This document shows positions 34,638 through 44,018 of a DNA stretch of 64,000 nt, piece by piece. Numbering within the stretch: the first letter of the stretch is position 1; each line of letters opens with the position of its first letter. Where the stretch lies: positions 24,161 to 88,160 of the forward strand of contig CALCHQ010000103.1 of the NCBI GenBank assembly GCA_937901085.1, written 5' to 3'. The stretch comes from an uncultured Verrucomicrobiales bacterium. Lineage in GTDB: Bacteria > Verrucomicrobiota > Verrucomicrobiia > Verrucomicrobiales > Akkermansiaceae. The position numbers were made by a program, and so were the translations under genes. The notes under the pieces were generated by a model. That model did no database searches. It was not told where the DNA came from and was given only the letters and a program-made list of their open reading frames with translations.

Positions 34638-36100
34638 GCAAGGTAGCAAGCCAGAGCCACGCGGCAGAAAGCGCCCCGGCAGGCACCTGCTACAAGGTGC
34701 TGATGTGGGAAGACGGCGCGCTGAGCCCCGACCAGCTGAATGCCTGGCAGACCGCCAGGCGCGATTTGCTCGCGCGTATGCGCGACGCGGGCATCAAAGG
34801 CGCGCGTGGCACGCTGGCGCGGCTGGGAGACGAGCTGCGTGAGCTGTCTGCACGGGCAATAGCCCAGCCCCTGGACACCTGTGCCCAGGCCAGCCTTTGC
34901 CTTACGCGCGTGGGCGCATTGGCAGCGGAGCTGCAGCGCGCCGGAAGCGTGCTGGCCTACCGCCTCACGCCCTGCAGCGCCACGGTGCTGGTGGAGCTGA
35001 CCGGCGAGGAAGGCATCGATACGCTGGTGAGCCGCTGGGCCGCCAGCACACCAGAGCTGCAGTGGTGCGCCACCCCGCTGGTGGAGGCCATCAGCCCCGC
35101 CGAAGCCGCCGAATGGCAGGAAAGCTGCCGCAGCGCCGCCGCTGACACGGCTGACACAGATTCTGACAACGAAACAGATGCCACCCCCTTCCACCATGTG
35201 ACGGTGCTGCGCCGCGAAGCCGTGGAAGCCCTGCAGCCGGGCGAGGGCCGTGTGCTGGTCGATGCCACCCTGGGTGGCGGCGGCCACAGCGAGCTGATGC
35301 TGGAGCAAGGCGCAACGGTATGGGGCATCGACCAGGACCCCGCCGCCCGCAAGGCCGCCCGCAAGCGTCTGGCCGCCTATGGTGAGCGGCTGCACATCGT
35401 GGCGGGCAACTTCCGCAACGCCGCGGAGCTGCTGCGCGCCGAGGGGCTGGAACAGGCAGACGGCCTGCTGGCCGACATCGGCATCTCCTCCCCGCAGGTA
35501 GACCAGGCCGGGCGCGGCTTCTCCTTCCTGGCAGAAGGCCCGCTGGACATGCGGATGAATCCCGCTGCCCCCCGCAGCGCTGCCGACATCGTCAACACCG
35601 CTTCCGAAAGCGAACTGGCCGATATCCTCTGGCAGTACGGCGAAGAACGCGCCAGCCGCGCCATTGCCCGCCGCATCGTGCAGGAACGAGCCAAAGCCCC
35701 CATCACCACCACCACACAGCTGGCAGACCTCATTGCCACCGTGCTGCCCCGCAAGGGCAAGCAGCACCCCGCCACCCGCTCCTTCCAGGCACTCCGCATC
35801 GCCGTGAACGACGAGCTGGGCGCGCTGGATGCCCTGCTGGAAAGCGGGCTGAGCCTGCTGAAGAGCGGCGGCCGCTTCGCCATCATCACCTTCCACAGCC
35901 TCGAAGACCGCGCCGTAAAGCGTTACTTCGACCGCGTCACCCGCCCGGAAATCGACCGCCCGGAATGGCCAGCCCCGCGCCCCAACCCGGAATACGCCGC
36001 CCGCCTGGTTACCCGCAAGCCCGTCGTGGCCAGCGACGCCGAGCTGGCCGCCAACCCCCGCGCCCGCAGCGCCAAACTCCGCGTCATCGAAAAGCTTTAA
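34634..36100 (+). CDS. rsmH: 16S rRNA cytosine-1402 N4-methyltransferase with an extra N-terminal domain
   Basis: 488 residues, against ~310 for the family. The RsmH part begins around residue 188 (HHVTVLRREAVEAL) and holds the SAM motif VDATLGGGGHS, DQDPAA, the LLADIGISSPQVD motif, DMRMN and the C-terminal FHSLEDRAVKRYF. Residues 1-185 are an additional, mainly helical domain ending in an acidic linker (ADTADTDSDNETD). The four-base overlap with mraZ supports the upstream start. It methylates the decoding-centre nucleotide of 16S rRNA. Confidence 0.92.
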   Translation: MSKVASQSHAAESAPAGTCYKVLMWEDGALSPDQLNAWQTARRDLLARMRDAGIKGARGTLARLGDELRELSARAIAQPLDTCAQASLCLTRVGALAAELQRAGSVLAYRLTPCSATVLVELTGEEGIDTLVSRWAASTPELQWCATPLVEAISPAEAAEWQESCRSAAADTADTDSDNETDATPFHHVTVLRREAVEALQPGEGRVLVDATLGGGGHSELMLEQGATVWGIDQDPAARKAARKRLAAYGERLHIVAGNFRNAAELLRAEGLEQADGLLADIGISSPQVDQAGRGFSFLAEGPLDMRMNPAAPRSAADIVNTASESELADILWQYGEERASRAIARRIVQERAKAPITTTTQLADLIATVLPRKGKQHPATRSFQALRIAVNDELGALDALLESGLSLLKSGGRFAIITFHSLEDRAVKRYFDRVTRPEIDRPEWPAPRPNPEYAARLVTRKPVVASDAELAANPRARSAKLRVIEKL

Positions 36101-36115
36101 TCCTCCACCGCACAC

Positions 36116-36463
36116 ATGCCTCCCAGCAGCACATCCTCCCGCTACGCCGACCAGGTGAGCTTCAGCTTCCTGGTGTGGATGGTGCTGTTTGCCATTCTCG
36201 TGTCGGCCGGAGGCATTGCCTATTCCCTGCTCAAGAACGACCAGGTGGCCGTCCGCACCGAAATCAACAACATCAACCGGGAGATTGCGGTGTGCAACAT
36301 GAACACGAACCAGCACCGCGCCAAGACCAACGCCCTCACCAACCGCTGGGCCATGCGCGACCGCCTCAACCAGGACCGCTCCACCCTGCGCGATATTGAC
36401 CGCAGCCAGATTGAACTGGCACGCCGCCTGCAGGACAGCGGCATGGCCATCATTCACCGCTAA
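36116..36463 (+). CDS. FtsL-like division protein (putative)
   Basis: 115 residues: a short cytoplasmic tail, one transmembrane helix (FLVWMVLFAILVSAGGIAY, about 18-36) and a periplasmic coiled coil rich in Asn, Arg and Gln (TEINNINREIAVCNMNTNQ onward). Size, topology and position between rsmH and the transpeptidase gene are those of ftsL, which has little sequence conservation. FtsL bridges FtsB/FtsQ and FtsWI at the divisome. Confidence 0.75.
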   Translation: MPPSSTSSRYADQVSFSFLVWMVLFAILVSAGGIAYSLLKNDQVAVRTEINNINREIAVCNMNTNQHRAKTNALTNRWAMRDRLNQDRSTLRDIDRSQIELARRLQDSGMAIIHR

Positions 36464-36494
36464 TCCCGCTCTTCCCTCACCGCCGCTCTGATTT

Positions 36495-38675
36495 GTGAAA
36501 ACCAAGGTTCCATTTGCTGGTCGCACGTTGTTTCTCGCCTGCCTGGCGGCAGCGCTTTCGTGCTATGTGGCGGTGGAATTGGTGCAGCTGCAAATCACCC
36601 CCGAAGTGGCCGCCAGCCGCACCGCGGCCGATGAGCTGATTGACCGCGAGCGCATCCCGGCACAGCGCGGGGTCATCATGGATCGCAACGAGGAACTGCT
36701 CACCAACAACATTCAGAGTGCCGAGCTGGTGGCCGACCGCTACCACCTGCGCGAAATCACCGCCGTAGTGGAAGGGCTGGCCTACAACCACGCCATCCAC
36801 GACCCCCGCTGGGATACCCTCACGGATGACAAGGACCGCCGCCGCCTGGTATACAACTACCGCGCCAAGCTGCTCAACAATGCCAAGGCCGAGGTGGACG
36901 AGGACGCCAAGCCCACCCGCAACGAAGCCAGCAGCGATGCACGCGCCAACCGCCTGCGCGAATATGATGAGACCGTCATGCAGCATTATTTCGAGCAGCA
37001 TGACAAACTGGTAGCCGAAATCCTCTACCCCTTCCTCTCCCACCAGGAAATCGAGGAAACCATCAACGGGCGCACCGTCAAGCGCTTCATGACCCGCGAA
37101 GACATCGTGGAAAAGATTGCCCAGACTGCCATTGCCCGCCACAATGCCGAAGCCGACGCCAAGGGGCTGCCCCGCCGCCGTTTCCGCAACCAGATTGTGC
37201 TGGCCAAGGGCATGAGCTTTGACACAGCCGATAAAATCAAGGAAGCGGTGAAAGCCGCGCGCCTGCGCGGGCTCATGGTGCAGTCGGAACTGCGCCGCAG
37301 CTATGTGATGCCCGAAATGCTCTGCCACGTACTCGGCTATGTCGACCACGAAAACAAGGGCATGAGCGGCGTGGAAGCCAACTTCCACAGCTACCTGGCA
37401 GGGGTGGACGGCATCCGCGAATACCGCCACAATGCCCGCGGCCAGGTGCTGAGCAACGAGGATGACCGCTACCTCGCCCCCAAGCACGGGCTGAGCCTCC
37501 GCCTCACCATCGACATGCGACTGCAGGCCATCGTGGAGCAGGAACTGGACAAGGGCATGCGCCACTTCCGCGCCCGCAAAGGCTGCATGATTGTGGTAAA
37601 CCCGAAGAACGGCGACATCCTGGCCATGGTGAGCCGCCCTGCCTTCGACCTCAACACCAAGGAAATCATCACCCACAAAGGCAAGTTCCAGCGCGGCGAA
37701 CTGAAAGAGGACAACGGCAAGCCCGTGACCGGCGATTTCAACTTTGCCTGCCAGACCAGCTACGAACCCGGTTCCACCTTCAAGGTACTGGCCGTCACCT
37801 CCGTGGTGGACAAGGGGCTCATGGGCATCAATGCCTATGTGAGCTGCGAGCCTTTCTCGGTAGGTTTCGGCAGCAAGGCCATCAACGACCGCCCGTTCAA
37901 CTACCACAGCCTGCCGGTATGGGGTGTACTCAAGAAATCCAGCAACCCAGGGGCTGCACGCATCGCCCTCATTGCCAAGTGGCCTAACTTCAAGGAATAC
38001 CTCGAAAAATTCGGGCTGGACAAGCCCGCGGGCATTGATTTGCCCGCCATCCGTTCCTGCCAGGTGGCCGATGGTTCCAACATCGTGAACTACTCGCGTA
38101 TCGCCTACGGTTATTCCGTGGCCGTCTCCCCGCTGCACATGGCCATGGTCTATGCCGCCATCGCGAACGACGGCGTCCGCATGAAACCCCGCCTCATCGA
38201 CAAAATCATCACGGCCGACGGTGCCATCTACGATGAATGCGCCCCGCAGGAAATCTGCCGCGTCATGAAACCCAGCACCGCCCGCGACCTGCGCTATGCC
38301 CTCGAAAGCGTGACCCAGCGCAGCGGCGAATGCGGCCGCGGCACCGCCACGGCAGCCGCCATTCCCGGATTCCGCATCGGCGGCAAGACCGGCACCGCCA
38401 AGAAAGTGAAAGCAGGCGGCGGTTATGCAGAAAATGTCTACACCGTATCCTTTGCCGGGGTACTGCCCATCGACGACCCGAAGCTCGTGGTCATGACGGT
38501 GATTGACGAGCCGCACCCTACCGATTGCAACCCCGGCGGCGGTACGGTGGCAGCCCCCATTTTCCGCGCGGCGGCAGAGCGCTTCATCAACGTGCTGAAT
38601 CTGACCCCGAGCGACCCCGAAGCCTACGAAAAATATCTTGCCAGTAAAGAAGAATCTGCTAATCTAAATAAGTAA
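36495..38675 (+). CDS. ftsI: Class B penicillin-binding protein, FtsI-type transpeptidase
   Basis: 726 residues from a GTG start. N-terminal membrane helix (FLACLAAALSCYVAVELVQL), pedestal motif R-I-P-A-Q-R-G-V-I-M-D-R-N near residue 52, then a long helical insertion (about 90-245) that makes it longer than the E. coli enzyme (588). The transpeptidase domain shows STFK (~429), SSN (~481) and KTGT (~632). It cross-links septal peptidoglycan with FtsW. No PASTA domain is visible. Confidence 0.88.
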   Translation: MKTKVPFAGRTLFLACLAAALSCYVAVELVQLQITPEVAASRTAADELIDRERIPAQRGVIMDRNEELLTNNIQSAELVADRYHLREITAVVEGLAYNHAIHDPRWDTLTDDKDRRRLVYNYRAKLLNNAKAEVDEDAKPTRNEASSDARANRLREYDETVMQHYFEQHDKLVAEILYPFLSHQEIEETINGRTVKRFMTREDIVEKIAQTAIARHNAEADAKGLPRRRFRNQIVLAKGMSFDTADKIKEAVKAARLRGLMVQSELRRSYVMPEMLCHVLGYVDHENKGMSGVEANFHSYLAGVDGIREYRHNARGQVLSNEDDRYLAPKHGLSLRLTIDMRLQAIVEQELDKGMRHFRARKGCMIVVNPKNGDILAMVSRPAFDLNTKEIITHKGKFQRGELKEDNGKPVTGDFNFACQTSYEPGSTFKVLAVTSVVDKGLMGINAYVSCEPFSVGFGSKAINDRPFNYHSLPVWGVLKKSSNPGAARIALIAKWPNFKEYLEKFGLDKPAGIDLPAIRSCQVADGSNIVNYSRIAYGYSVAVSPLHMAMVYAAIANDGVRMKPRLIDKIITADGAIYDECAPQEICRVMKPSTARDLRYALESVTQRSGECGRGTATAAAIPGFRIGGKTGTAKKVKAGGGYAENVYTVSFAGVLPIDDPKLVVMTVIDEPHPTDCNPGGGTVAAPIFRAAAERFINVLNLTPSDPEAYEKYLASKEESANLNK

Positions 38676-38701
38676 GAACAGACACCAGAAGCAACCCAGC
38701 C

Positions 38702-40231
38702 ATGGACACGAAGAAACTTTTCAGCATTCTGCCCGGAGCCACCCTCACAGGGACGCTCAAGAAGCCGCTTACGCTGCTTACCGATGACAGCCGCAAGGTG
38801 ATTCCCGGTTGCTGCTATGTGGCCGTGCGCGGCACGCAGTTCGACGGCCACAGCGTCATCGACGATGCCATTGCCGCCGGGGCATCCGCCATTGTGGCCG
38901 AAACACCCGCGAGCGAGCAAGCCTCTGCCGCAGGCGTACTCTGGGTGCAGGTCAAGGATACACACGAGGCCGATGGCCTGCTCATGAGCGCCTGGAACCA
39001 GTTCCCCAGCAGCCACATGGTCGTGCTGGGTGTCACCGGCACCAACGGCAAAACCACCATCAGCTACCTGGTCAACCACATCTTCCGCAGCGCCTGGCAG
39101 CGGGCCGGGCTCATCGGCACCATCATCTACGACAACGGCGAGCGCCGCACCACCTCCAGCAACACCACCCCCGGCTGCGCCCTGCTGCAAAGCATGCTGG
39201 CCGACATGGTGAAGAACGGCTGCCGCGCTGTCTCCATGGAAGTCTCCTCCCACGCGCTCACCCAGCAGCGCACCGCCGGCACCCACTTCCGCGTGGGTAT
39301 CTTCACCAACCTCACCCAGGACCACCTGGACTACCACGGCACCATGGAGGAATACTACCAGGCCAAGAAGCAGCTCTTCATCCGCATGGCGGCAGAAGAC
39401 CGCAAGAGTGCCGCCGTCATCAACATCGACGATGCCTACGGCCGCCGCCTGGCAGAAGAACTAGCCCCCATCATGAAGGTACGCACCTTCGGCGAGCATG
39501 AGAAGGCCGACTTCCGCGCCCTGCCCAAGCTCATCACCCTGAAAGGCAGCCAGTACGAACTGCTCTACCAGGGCCGCAGCTACCTGGTACGCACCCCGCT
39601 CATCGGTGAATTCAACCTCTCCAACAGCCTGGCCGCGGTGGCCGGTGCCGTCTGCGCAGGCATCAGCATCGGCGATGCCATCACCGCTCTGGCACAGAGC
39701 CCGCAGGTACCCGGCCGCATGGAGCTGGTCTCCAGTGTGAACAACGTGCAGTGCTTCGTGGACTACGCCCACACCCCGGACGCCGTGGAAAATGTCTGCA
39801 AGACCATGAAGGCTCTCTGCCGCAACGGACGACTCATCACCATCTTCGGCTGCGGCGGCGACCGCGACCGCACCAAACGCCCGCTCATGGGTGAGGCCGC
39901 CGCCCGTTACAGCGACCTCTGCCTCGTGACCAGCGACAACCCCCGCAGCGAAGACCCGGAGCAGATTATCGACGAAATCATGCCCGGCATTCCCACCAGC
40001 AAGCAGCACCGCATCACCGACCGCGAGGAAGCCATCCGCGCGGCGCTGGAACAGGCACGCCCCGGCGATGCCGTCCTCATTGCAGGCAAGGGACATGAGA
40101 ACTACCAGATTTTCGCCAACGAAACCATCGACTTCTCCGATTCAGCCGTCGTCCGCAAATTATACGCCGAAAAGAACCCGGAGGGCATCTCCGTTCCCTC
40201 CCGCAAGCCGGAAGGCCGCCGTTCCCGATAA
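38702..40231 (+). CDS. murE: UDP-MurNAc-tripeptide synthetase (meso-DAP adding)
   Basis: 509 residues. N-terminal UMP domain (DDSRKVIPGCCYVAV), ATP loop GTNGKTT at about 112-118, EVSSHAL, TNLTQDHLDYHG, and the substrate motif D-N-P-R-S-E-D-P typical of meso-diaminopimelate-adding enzymes. The tail is basic (RKPEGRRSR). It adds the third residue of the stem peptide in the cytoplasm. 26 bases after the transpeptidase gene. Confidence 0.93.
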   Translation: MDTKKLFSILPGATLTGTLKKPLTLLTDDSRKVIPGCCYVAVRGTQFDGHSVIDDAIAAGASAIVAETPASEQASAAGVLWVQVKDTHEADGLLMSAWNQFPSSHMVVLGVTGTNGKTTISYLVNHIFRSAWQRAGLIGTIIYDNGERRTTSSNTTPGCALLQSMLADMVKNGCRAVSMEVSSHALTQQRTAGTHFRVGIFTNLTQDHLDYHGTMEEYYQAKKQLFIRMAAEDRKSAAVINIDDAYGRRLAEELAPIMKVRTFGEHEKADFRALPKLITLKGSQYELLYQGRSYLVRTPLIGEFNLSNSLAAVAGAVCAGISIGDAITALAQSPQVPGRMELVSSVNNVQCFVDYAHTPDAVENVCKTMKALCRNGRLITIFGCGGDRDRTKRPLMGEAAARYSDLCLVTSDNPRSEDPEQIIDEIMPGIPTSKQHRITDREEAIRAALEQARPGDAVLIAGKGHENYQIFANETIDFSDSAVVRKLYAEKNPEGISVPSRKPEGRRSR

Positions 40232-40244
40232 ACACCCTCATCCC

Positions 40245-41636
40245 ATGACCCACCTGAGTACCAGCGACCTCGTGTCTGCCACCGCCGGCAAGGCTGTGGT
40301 CGTGGGAGACCGCGCCATCACCGCCGGCCTCACCACCGACAGCCGCGCCATCACCCCCGGCTGCGTGTTCCTGGCGCTCTGCGGCGAGCGCTTCGACGGC
40401 AACAACTTCGCCGCCGATGCCTCCCGGAAAGGTGCTGCCGCCGTCGTCGTCTCGCGCCTGCAGGGCGAATACACCCCCGGCTGCACCGTAGTGCTGGTGG
40501 AAGACACCCTCACCGCCCTGCAAAGCCTGGCCTCCTGGTGGCGCGGGCAGCTGGAGCCCCTGCATGTGGTGGGGCTCACCGGCAGCAGCGGCAAGACCAG
40601 CACCAAGGACATGTGCCTCTCTGTCCTGCACCAGCGGTACAAGGCGCTGGCCACCAAGGGTAACCTCAACAACCACATCGGCGTGCCGCTGAGCATCCTG
40701 AGTACGGGACAGGACACAGAAGCAGCCATCTGGGAAATGGGCATGAACCATGCAGGCGAGATTGCCCCGCTCTGCGCCATGACCCGCCCGCAGATCGGCA
40801 TCATCACCACCATCGGCTCGGCGCACCTGGAGTACCTGGGCAGCCGCCAGGCCATTGCTGAGGAGAAATGCACCGTGGCCCGCGCCCTGCCGGCAGAGGG
40901 ATTCATGATTTACCCGGCGCAGGATGATTTTGCGGACTTCATTGCCACGCAGACCGCCGCCACGCCGATTCCCGTGGGCGGCTGCAACAGCCTGGTGCGC
41001 GCCCTCAACCCGCGCAGCACCGCCACCGGCACCACCTACACCCTGCACATCGAAGGCGAGGGCGAGGTGGAAGTCTCCCTGCCCGTTCCCGGTGCCCACA
41101 TGGTCAGCAACAGCCTGCTGGCCGCAGCCGCCGGCTGGAAACTCGGCTGCACCCTCGGGCAGATTGCCGCGGGGCTCTCCGCCTCTGCCCTCACGCATGG
41201 CCGCCTGGCCTGCAAGGAAGTGGAAGGCTACACCGTAGTGGACGACACCTACAACGCCAACCCCGAGAGCATGAAAGCTGCTCTCGAAACCGTAGCCGCC
41301 CTGCGCGGCCCGAAGCGCCACATTGCCGTGCTGGGCAAGATGGGCGAACTGGGCGAGGGCGGTATCGCCGCCCATGCCGACATGGGCTGGTGCGCAGCCT
41401 CCCTGGGCTATGCCGCCGTCGTGGTGGTAGGCCCGGAGTGCCCGGAAACGCTGGCGCTCTGCCAGGCAGCTTCCGAAAGTATCCCGGCACTGCTGGTGAA
41501 CACCCCGGCAGAAGCCGCTGCCGCCCTGCGTGCGCTCATGCAGCCGGGCGATGCCCTGCTCTTCAAAGGCTCGCGCTCCGCTGGCATGGAACGCAGCATG
41601 TACGAACTCTTTCCCTCCCTTAACCCCCAAGCATAA
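40245..41636 (+). CDS. murF: UDP-MurNAc-tripeptide-D-Ala-D-Ala ligase
   Basis: 463 residues from ATG 40245 (the frame stays open into murE but that is a shadow). Motifs: TTDSRAITPGCVFLAL, Walker A GLTGSSGKTSTK (~109-120), WEMGMNHAGEI, DDTYNANPESM and the LFKGSRSAGME end. It adds D-Ala-D-Ala to complete the pentapeptide. It starts 13 bases after murE and ends 3 bases before mraY. Confidence 0.92.
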   Translation: MTHLSTSDLVSATAGKAVVVGDRAITAGLTTDSRAITPGCVFLALCGERFDGNNFAADASRKGAAAVVVSRLQGEYTPGCTVVLVEDTLTALQSLASWWRGQLEPLHVVGLTGSSGKTSTKDMCLSVLHQRYKALATKGNLNNHIGVPLSILSTGQDTEAAIWEMGMNHAGEIAPLCAMTRPQIGIITTIGSAHLEYLGSRQAIAEEKCTVARALPAEGFMIYPAQDDFADFIATQTAATPIPVGGCNSLVRALNPRSTATGTTYTLHIEGEGEVEVSLPVPGAHMVSNSLLAAAAGWKLGCTLGQIAAGLSASALTHGRLACKEVEGYTVVDDTYNANPESMKAALETVAALRGPKRHIAVLGKMGELGEGGIAAHADMGWCAASLGYAAVVVVGPECPETLALCQAASESIPALLVNTPAEAAAALRALMQPGDALLFKGSRSAGMERSMYELFPSLNPQA

Positions 41637-41639
41637 GTC

Positions 41640-42665
41640 ATGATTAATTTCCTCTACGAGCTTCCCACCGGGGCCCAATTACTGCTGGCGCTGCTGGTAC
41701 CCTTCATCGGCTCCCTGCTCATCGGCCCCCGCCTCATCGCCATTCTGCGCGCCATGAAGGCCGGGCAGCCCATCCGCCAGGCCTGTGGTGCCACGCTTGC
41801 GCCGGAACACCAGGCCAAGGTTGGCACCCCCACCATGGGCGGGCTCATGATGATCGGCCTCATCATGCTCACCAGCATCCTCTTCCTGGACATGGGAAAC
41901 CCCAAGCTCCAGTGCTGCCTGCTGGTCATGGGCGTGACCGCCATCCTGGGCTTCCTGGATGACTGGGCCAAGATTACCAAAAAGAGTACCGACGGCGTGA
42001 GCGGCTGGTTCAAGATTGCCCTGCAGGCGGTGGCCTCCCTGGGCTGCGCCGGCTACCTGTACTACCTCGACCCCACCATCGCCCGTGTCCTCATCCCCTT
42101 CTACGGCATGGTGGATCTGGGCATGCTCTTCATTCCCTTTGCCATGCTGGTCATCATCGGCTCATCCAACGCCGTGAACCTCACCGACGGGCTCGACGGC
42201 CTGGCCAGCGGCTGCATGGTCGTGGCCGCCCTGGCCTACCTTTCCCTCTGCCTCACCTTTGGTGATGTGGCGCTGGCCAACTACCTGCTCTGCATCGCCG
42301 CCGCCTGCCTCGGCTTCCTCTGGTTCAATGCCCACCCGGCCAAGGTCTTCATGGGCGACACCGGCTCGCTCTCCCTGGGCGGGGCGCTGGGCACGGTGGC
42401 CGTCTGCACCCACACCGAACTGCTGCTGGTCGTCATCGGCGGTATCTTTGTAGCCGAAGCCTGCTCGGTAATGATTCAGGTGATGTGGTTCAAGCTGAGC
42501 CGCAAGCTGTACGGCGAGGGTCGCCGCTTCTTCCGCATGGCCCCCATCCACCACCATTTCGAGAAATGCGGGTGGAGCGAAACACAGGTCTGCGTGCGTT
42601 TCTGGATTCTCTCCTTCTTCCTGGCCATCATCGGGCTCATCCTGGGTGCCTGCTGCTTCATTTAA
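41640..42665 (+). CDS. mraY: Phospho-MurNAc-pentapeptide translocase
   Basis: 341 residues with about ten transmembrane helices. The catalytic aspartates appear in GFLDDWAKI, the NAVNLTDGLDGLA loop and the FMGDTGSLSLGG segment; the APIHHHFEKCGW motif near the end binds substrate. It transfers phospho-MurNAc-pentapeptide to undecaprenyl phosphate, forming lipid I. Confidence 0.94.
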   Translation: MINFLYELPTGAQLLLALLVPFIGSLLIGPRLIAILRAMKAGQPIRQACGATLAPEHQAKVGTPTMGGLMMIGLIMLTSILFLDMGNPKLQCCLLVMGVTAILGFLDDWAKITKKSTDGVSGWFKIALQAVASLGCAGYLYYLDPTIARVLIPFYGMVDLGMLFIPFAMLVIIGSSNAVNLTDGLDGLASGCMVVAALAYLSLCLTFGDVALANYLLCIAAACLGFLWFNAHPAKVFMGDTGSLSLGGALGTVAVCTHTELLLVVIGGIFVAEACSVMIQVMWFKLSRKLYGEGRRFFRMAPIHHHFEKCGWSETQVCVRFWILSFFLAIIGLILGACCFI

Positions 42666-42686
42666 TCCATAACCTTTCCCTCCACC

Positions 42687-43997
42687 ATGGAACTTACCGG
42701 TAAAAAACTGGCCATTCTCGGCTGCGGCCGCAGCGGTGTAGCCGCGGCGCGCCTTGCGCTCGCCAAGGGTGCAGGCGAAGTCTGCATCTTCGATGCCAAC
42801 CCCGCTGCCACATGCAGCGAACCCGGCGTCAGCTTCGTGGCAGGCGCTACCGAGGAACAGGCGCGCGCCTACGCGGCAGATATGGTGATTCTCTCCCCCG
42901 GCATCGAAGGTGACATTCCCTGGACACTCGCCTTCACGGCCCACGGCGCACCCCTCATCGGCGAAACCGAACTCGCCTGGCACTACTACACCGGGCGTAT
43001 CATCGCCATTACCGGAACCAACGGTAAAACCACCACCACCGCCCTGCTGGAGCATGTGCTGCTTTCGGCCGGCAAGACCGCCAAAGCCTGCGGCAACTAC
43101 GGCTACCCGCTCAGCGAAGTAGCCCTCATGGAACCCCAGCCGGAATTCGCCGTACTGGAAGTCTCGTCCTTCCAGATGGAAACCATCGTGGACTTCAAGC
43201 CGGAAGTCGCCATCTGGCTCAACTTTGCGCCCGACCACATGGACCGCTACACCAAGGTAGAGGACTATTACAACGCCAAGCTCCGCATCTTCGAGAACAT
43301 GGGCGCCGACCAGCTGGCCATTGTACGCGAGGGCGATGAACTCCCCGCCCTCACCCCGCGCCGCGTGGGCTTCTCCTCCGTGGTCAGCACCGGGCAGCTC
43401 TACTTTGAGAACGGCGCCATCTGCGAAGCCGGGCAAGTACTTACCCCCCTGCGCGGCACCGCGCTGGAACAGGCCCACAACGCCGAAAACGCCATGGCCA
43501 CCACCCTGGCCTGCCGTGCCGCAGGGCTGGATGATGCCACCATCTCTGCCGCCATCCGCTCGTTCAGCCCGCCCGGCCACCGCTGCGAAACCGTGGCTGA
43601 AATGGACGGCATCCTGTGGCTGAACGACTCCAAGAGTACCAACCTGCACTCCACCGAAGCCGCCGTGCGCTCCCAGACCCGCCCCATCGTACTGCTGGCA
43701 GGCGGCAAGGACAAAGGGCTGGATTACTCCGCCATCAACCCCATGCTGGAGCAGAAAGCCCGCGCCTGCGTCGTGTTCGGGCAGATTGCCGACCAGCTCG
43801 AACAGACCTTTGCGCCGGTCTGCCGCGTGGTAAAGGTCACCACCGTGCAGGAAGCCGTAGCGGCCGCCCACCAGATTGCCGAGCGCGGCGACGTGGTACT
43901 CTTCTCCCCCGGCACTTCCTCCTTTGACCAGTTCACCGGCTATGTCCAGCGCGGCGAATGCTTCCGCAACGCCGTGAAGAAAACGCTCCACCTGTAA
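42687..43997 (+). CDS. murD: UDP-MurNAc-L-Ala:D-Glu ligase
   Basis: 436 residues: N-terminal dinucleotide-like fold (AILGCGRSGVAAARLAL), ATP loop GTNGKTTTT (~110-118), LEVSSFQME, NFAPDHMDRY, WLNDSKSTN and LAGGKDKG. It attaches D-glutamate in the cytoplasm. murC, ftsQ, ftsA and ftsZ, which often follow, are not present in this cluster. Confidence 0.93.
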   Translation: MELTGKKLAILGCGRSGVAAARLALAKGAGEVCIFDANPAATCSEPGVSFVAGATEEQARAYAADMVILSPGIEGDIPWTLAFTAHGAPLIGETELAWHYYTGRIIAITGTNGKTTTTALLEHVLLSAGKTAKACGNYGYPLSEVALMEPQPEFAVLEVSSFQMETIVDFKPEVAIWLNFAPDHMDRYTKVEDYYNAKLRIFENMGADQLAIVREGDELPALTPRRVGFSSVVSTGQLYFENGAICEAGQVLTPLRGTALEQAHNAENAMATTLACRAAGLDDATISAAIRSFSPPGHRCETVAEMDGILWLNDSKSTNLHSTEAAVRSQTRPIVLLAGGKDKGLDYSAINPMLEQKARACVVFGQIADQLEQTFAPVCRVVKVTTVQEAVAAAHQIAERGDVVLFSPGTSSFDQFTGYVQRGECFRNAVKKTLHL

Positions 43998-44018
43998 CCC
44001 ACACCGTTGACCCCTTTT

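Noticed and set aside
34409..38516. 705- and 679-residue minus-strand frames over mraZ, rsmH and ftsI
   Set aside because: Antisense shadows of GC-rich coding sequence, with low-complexity composition and no ribosome site.
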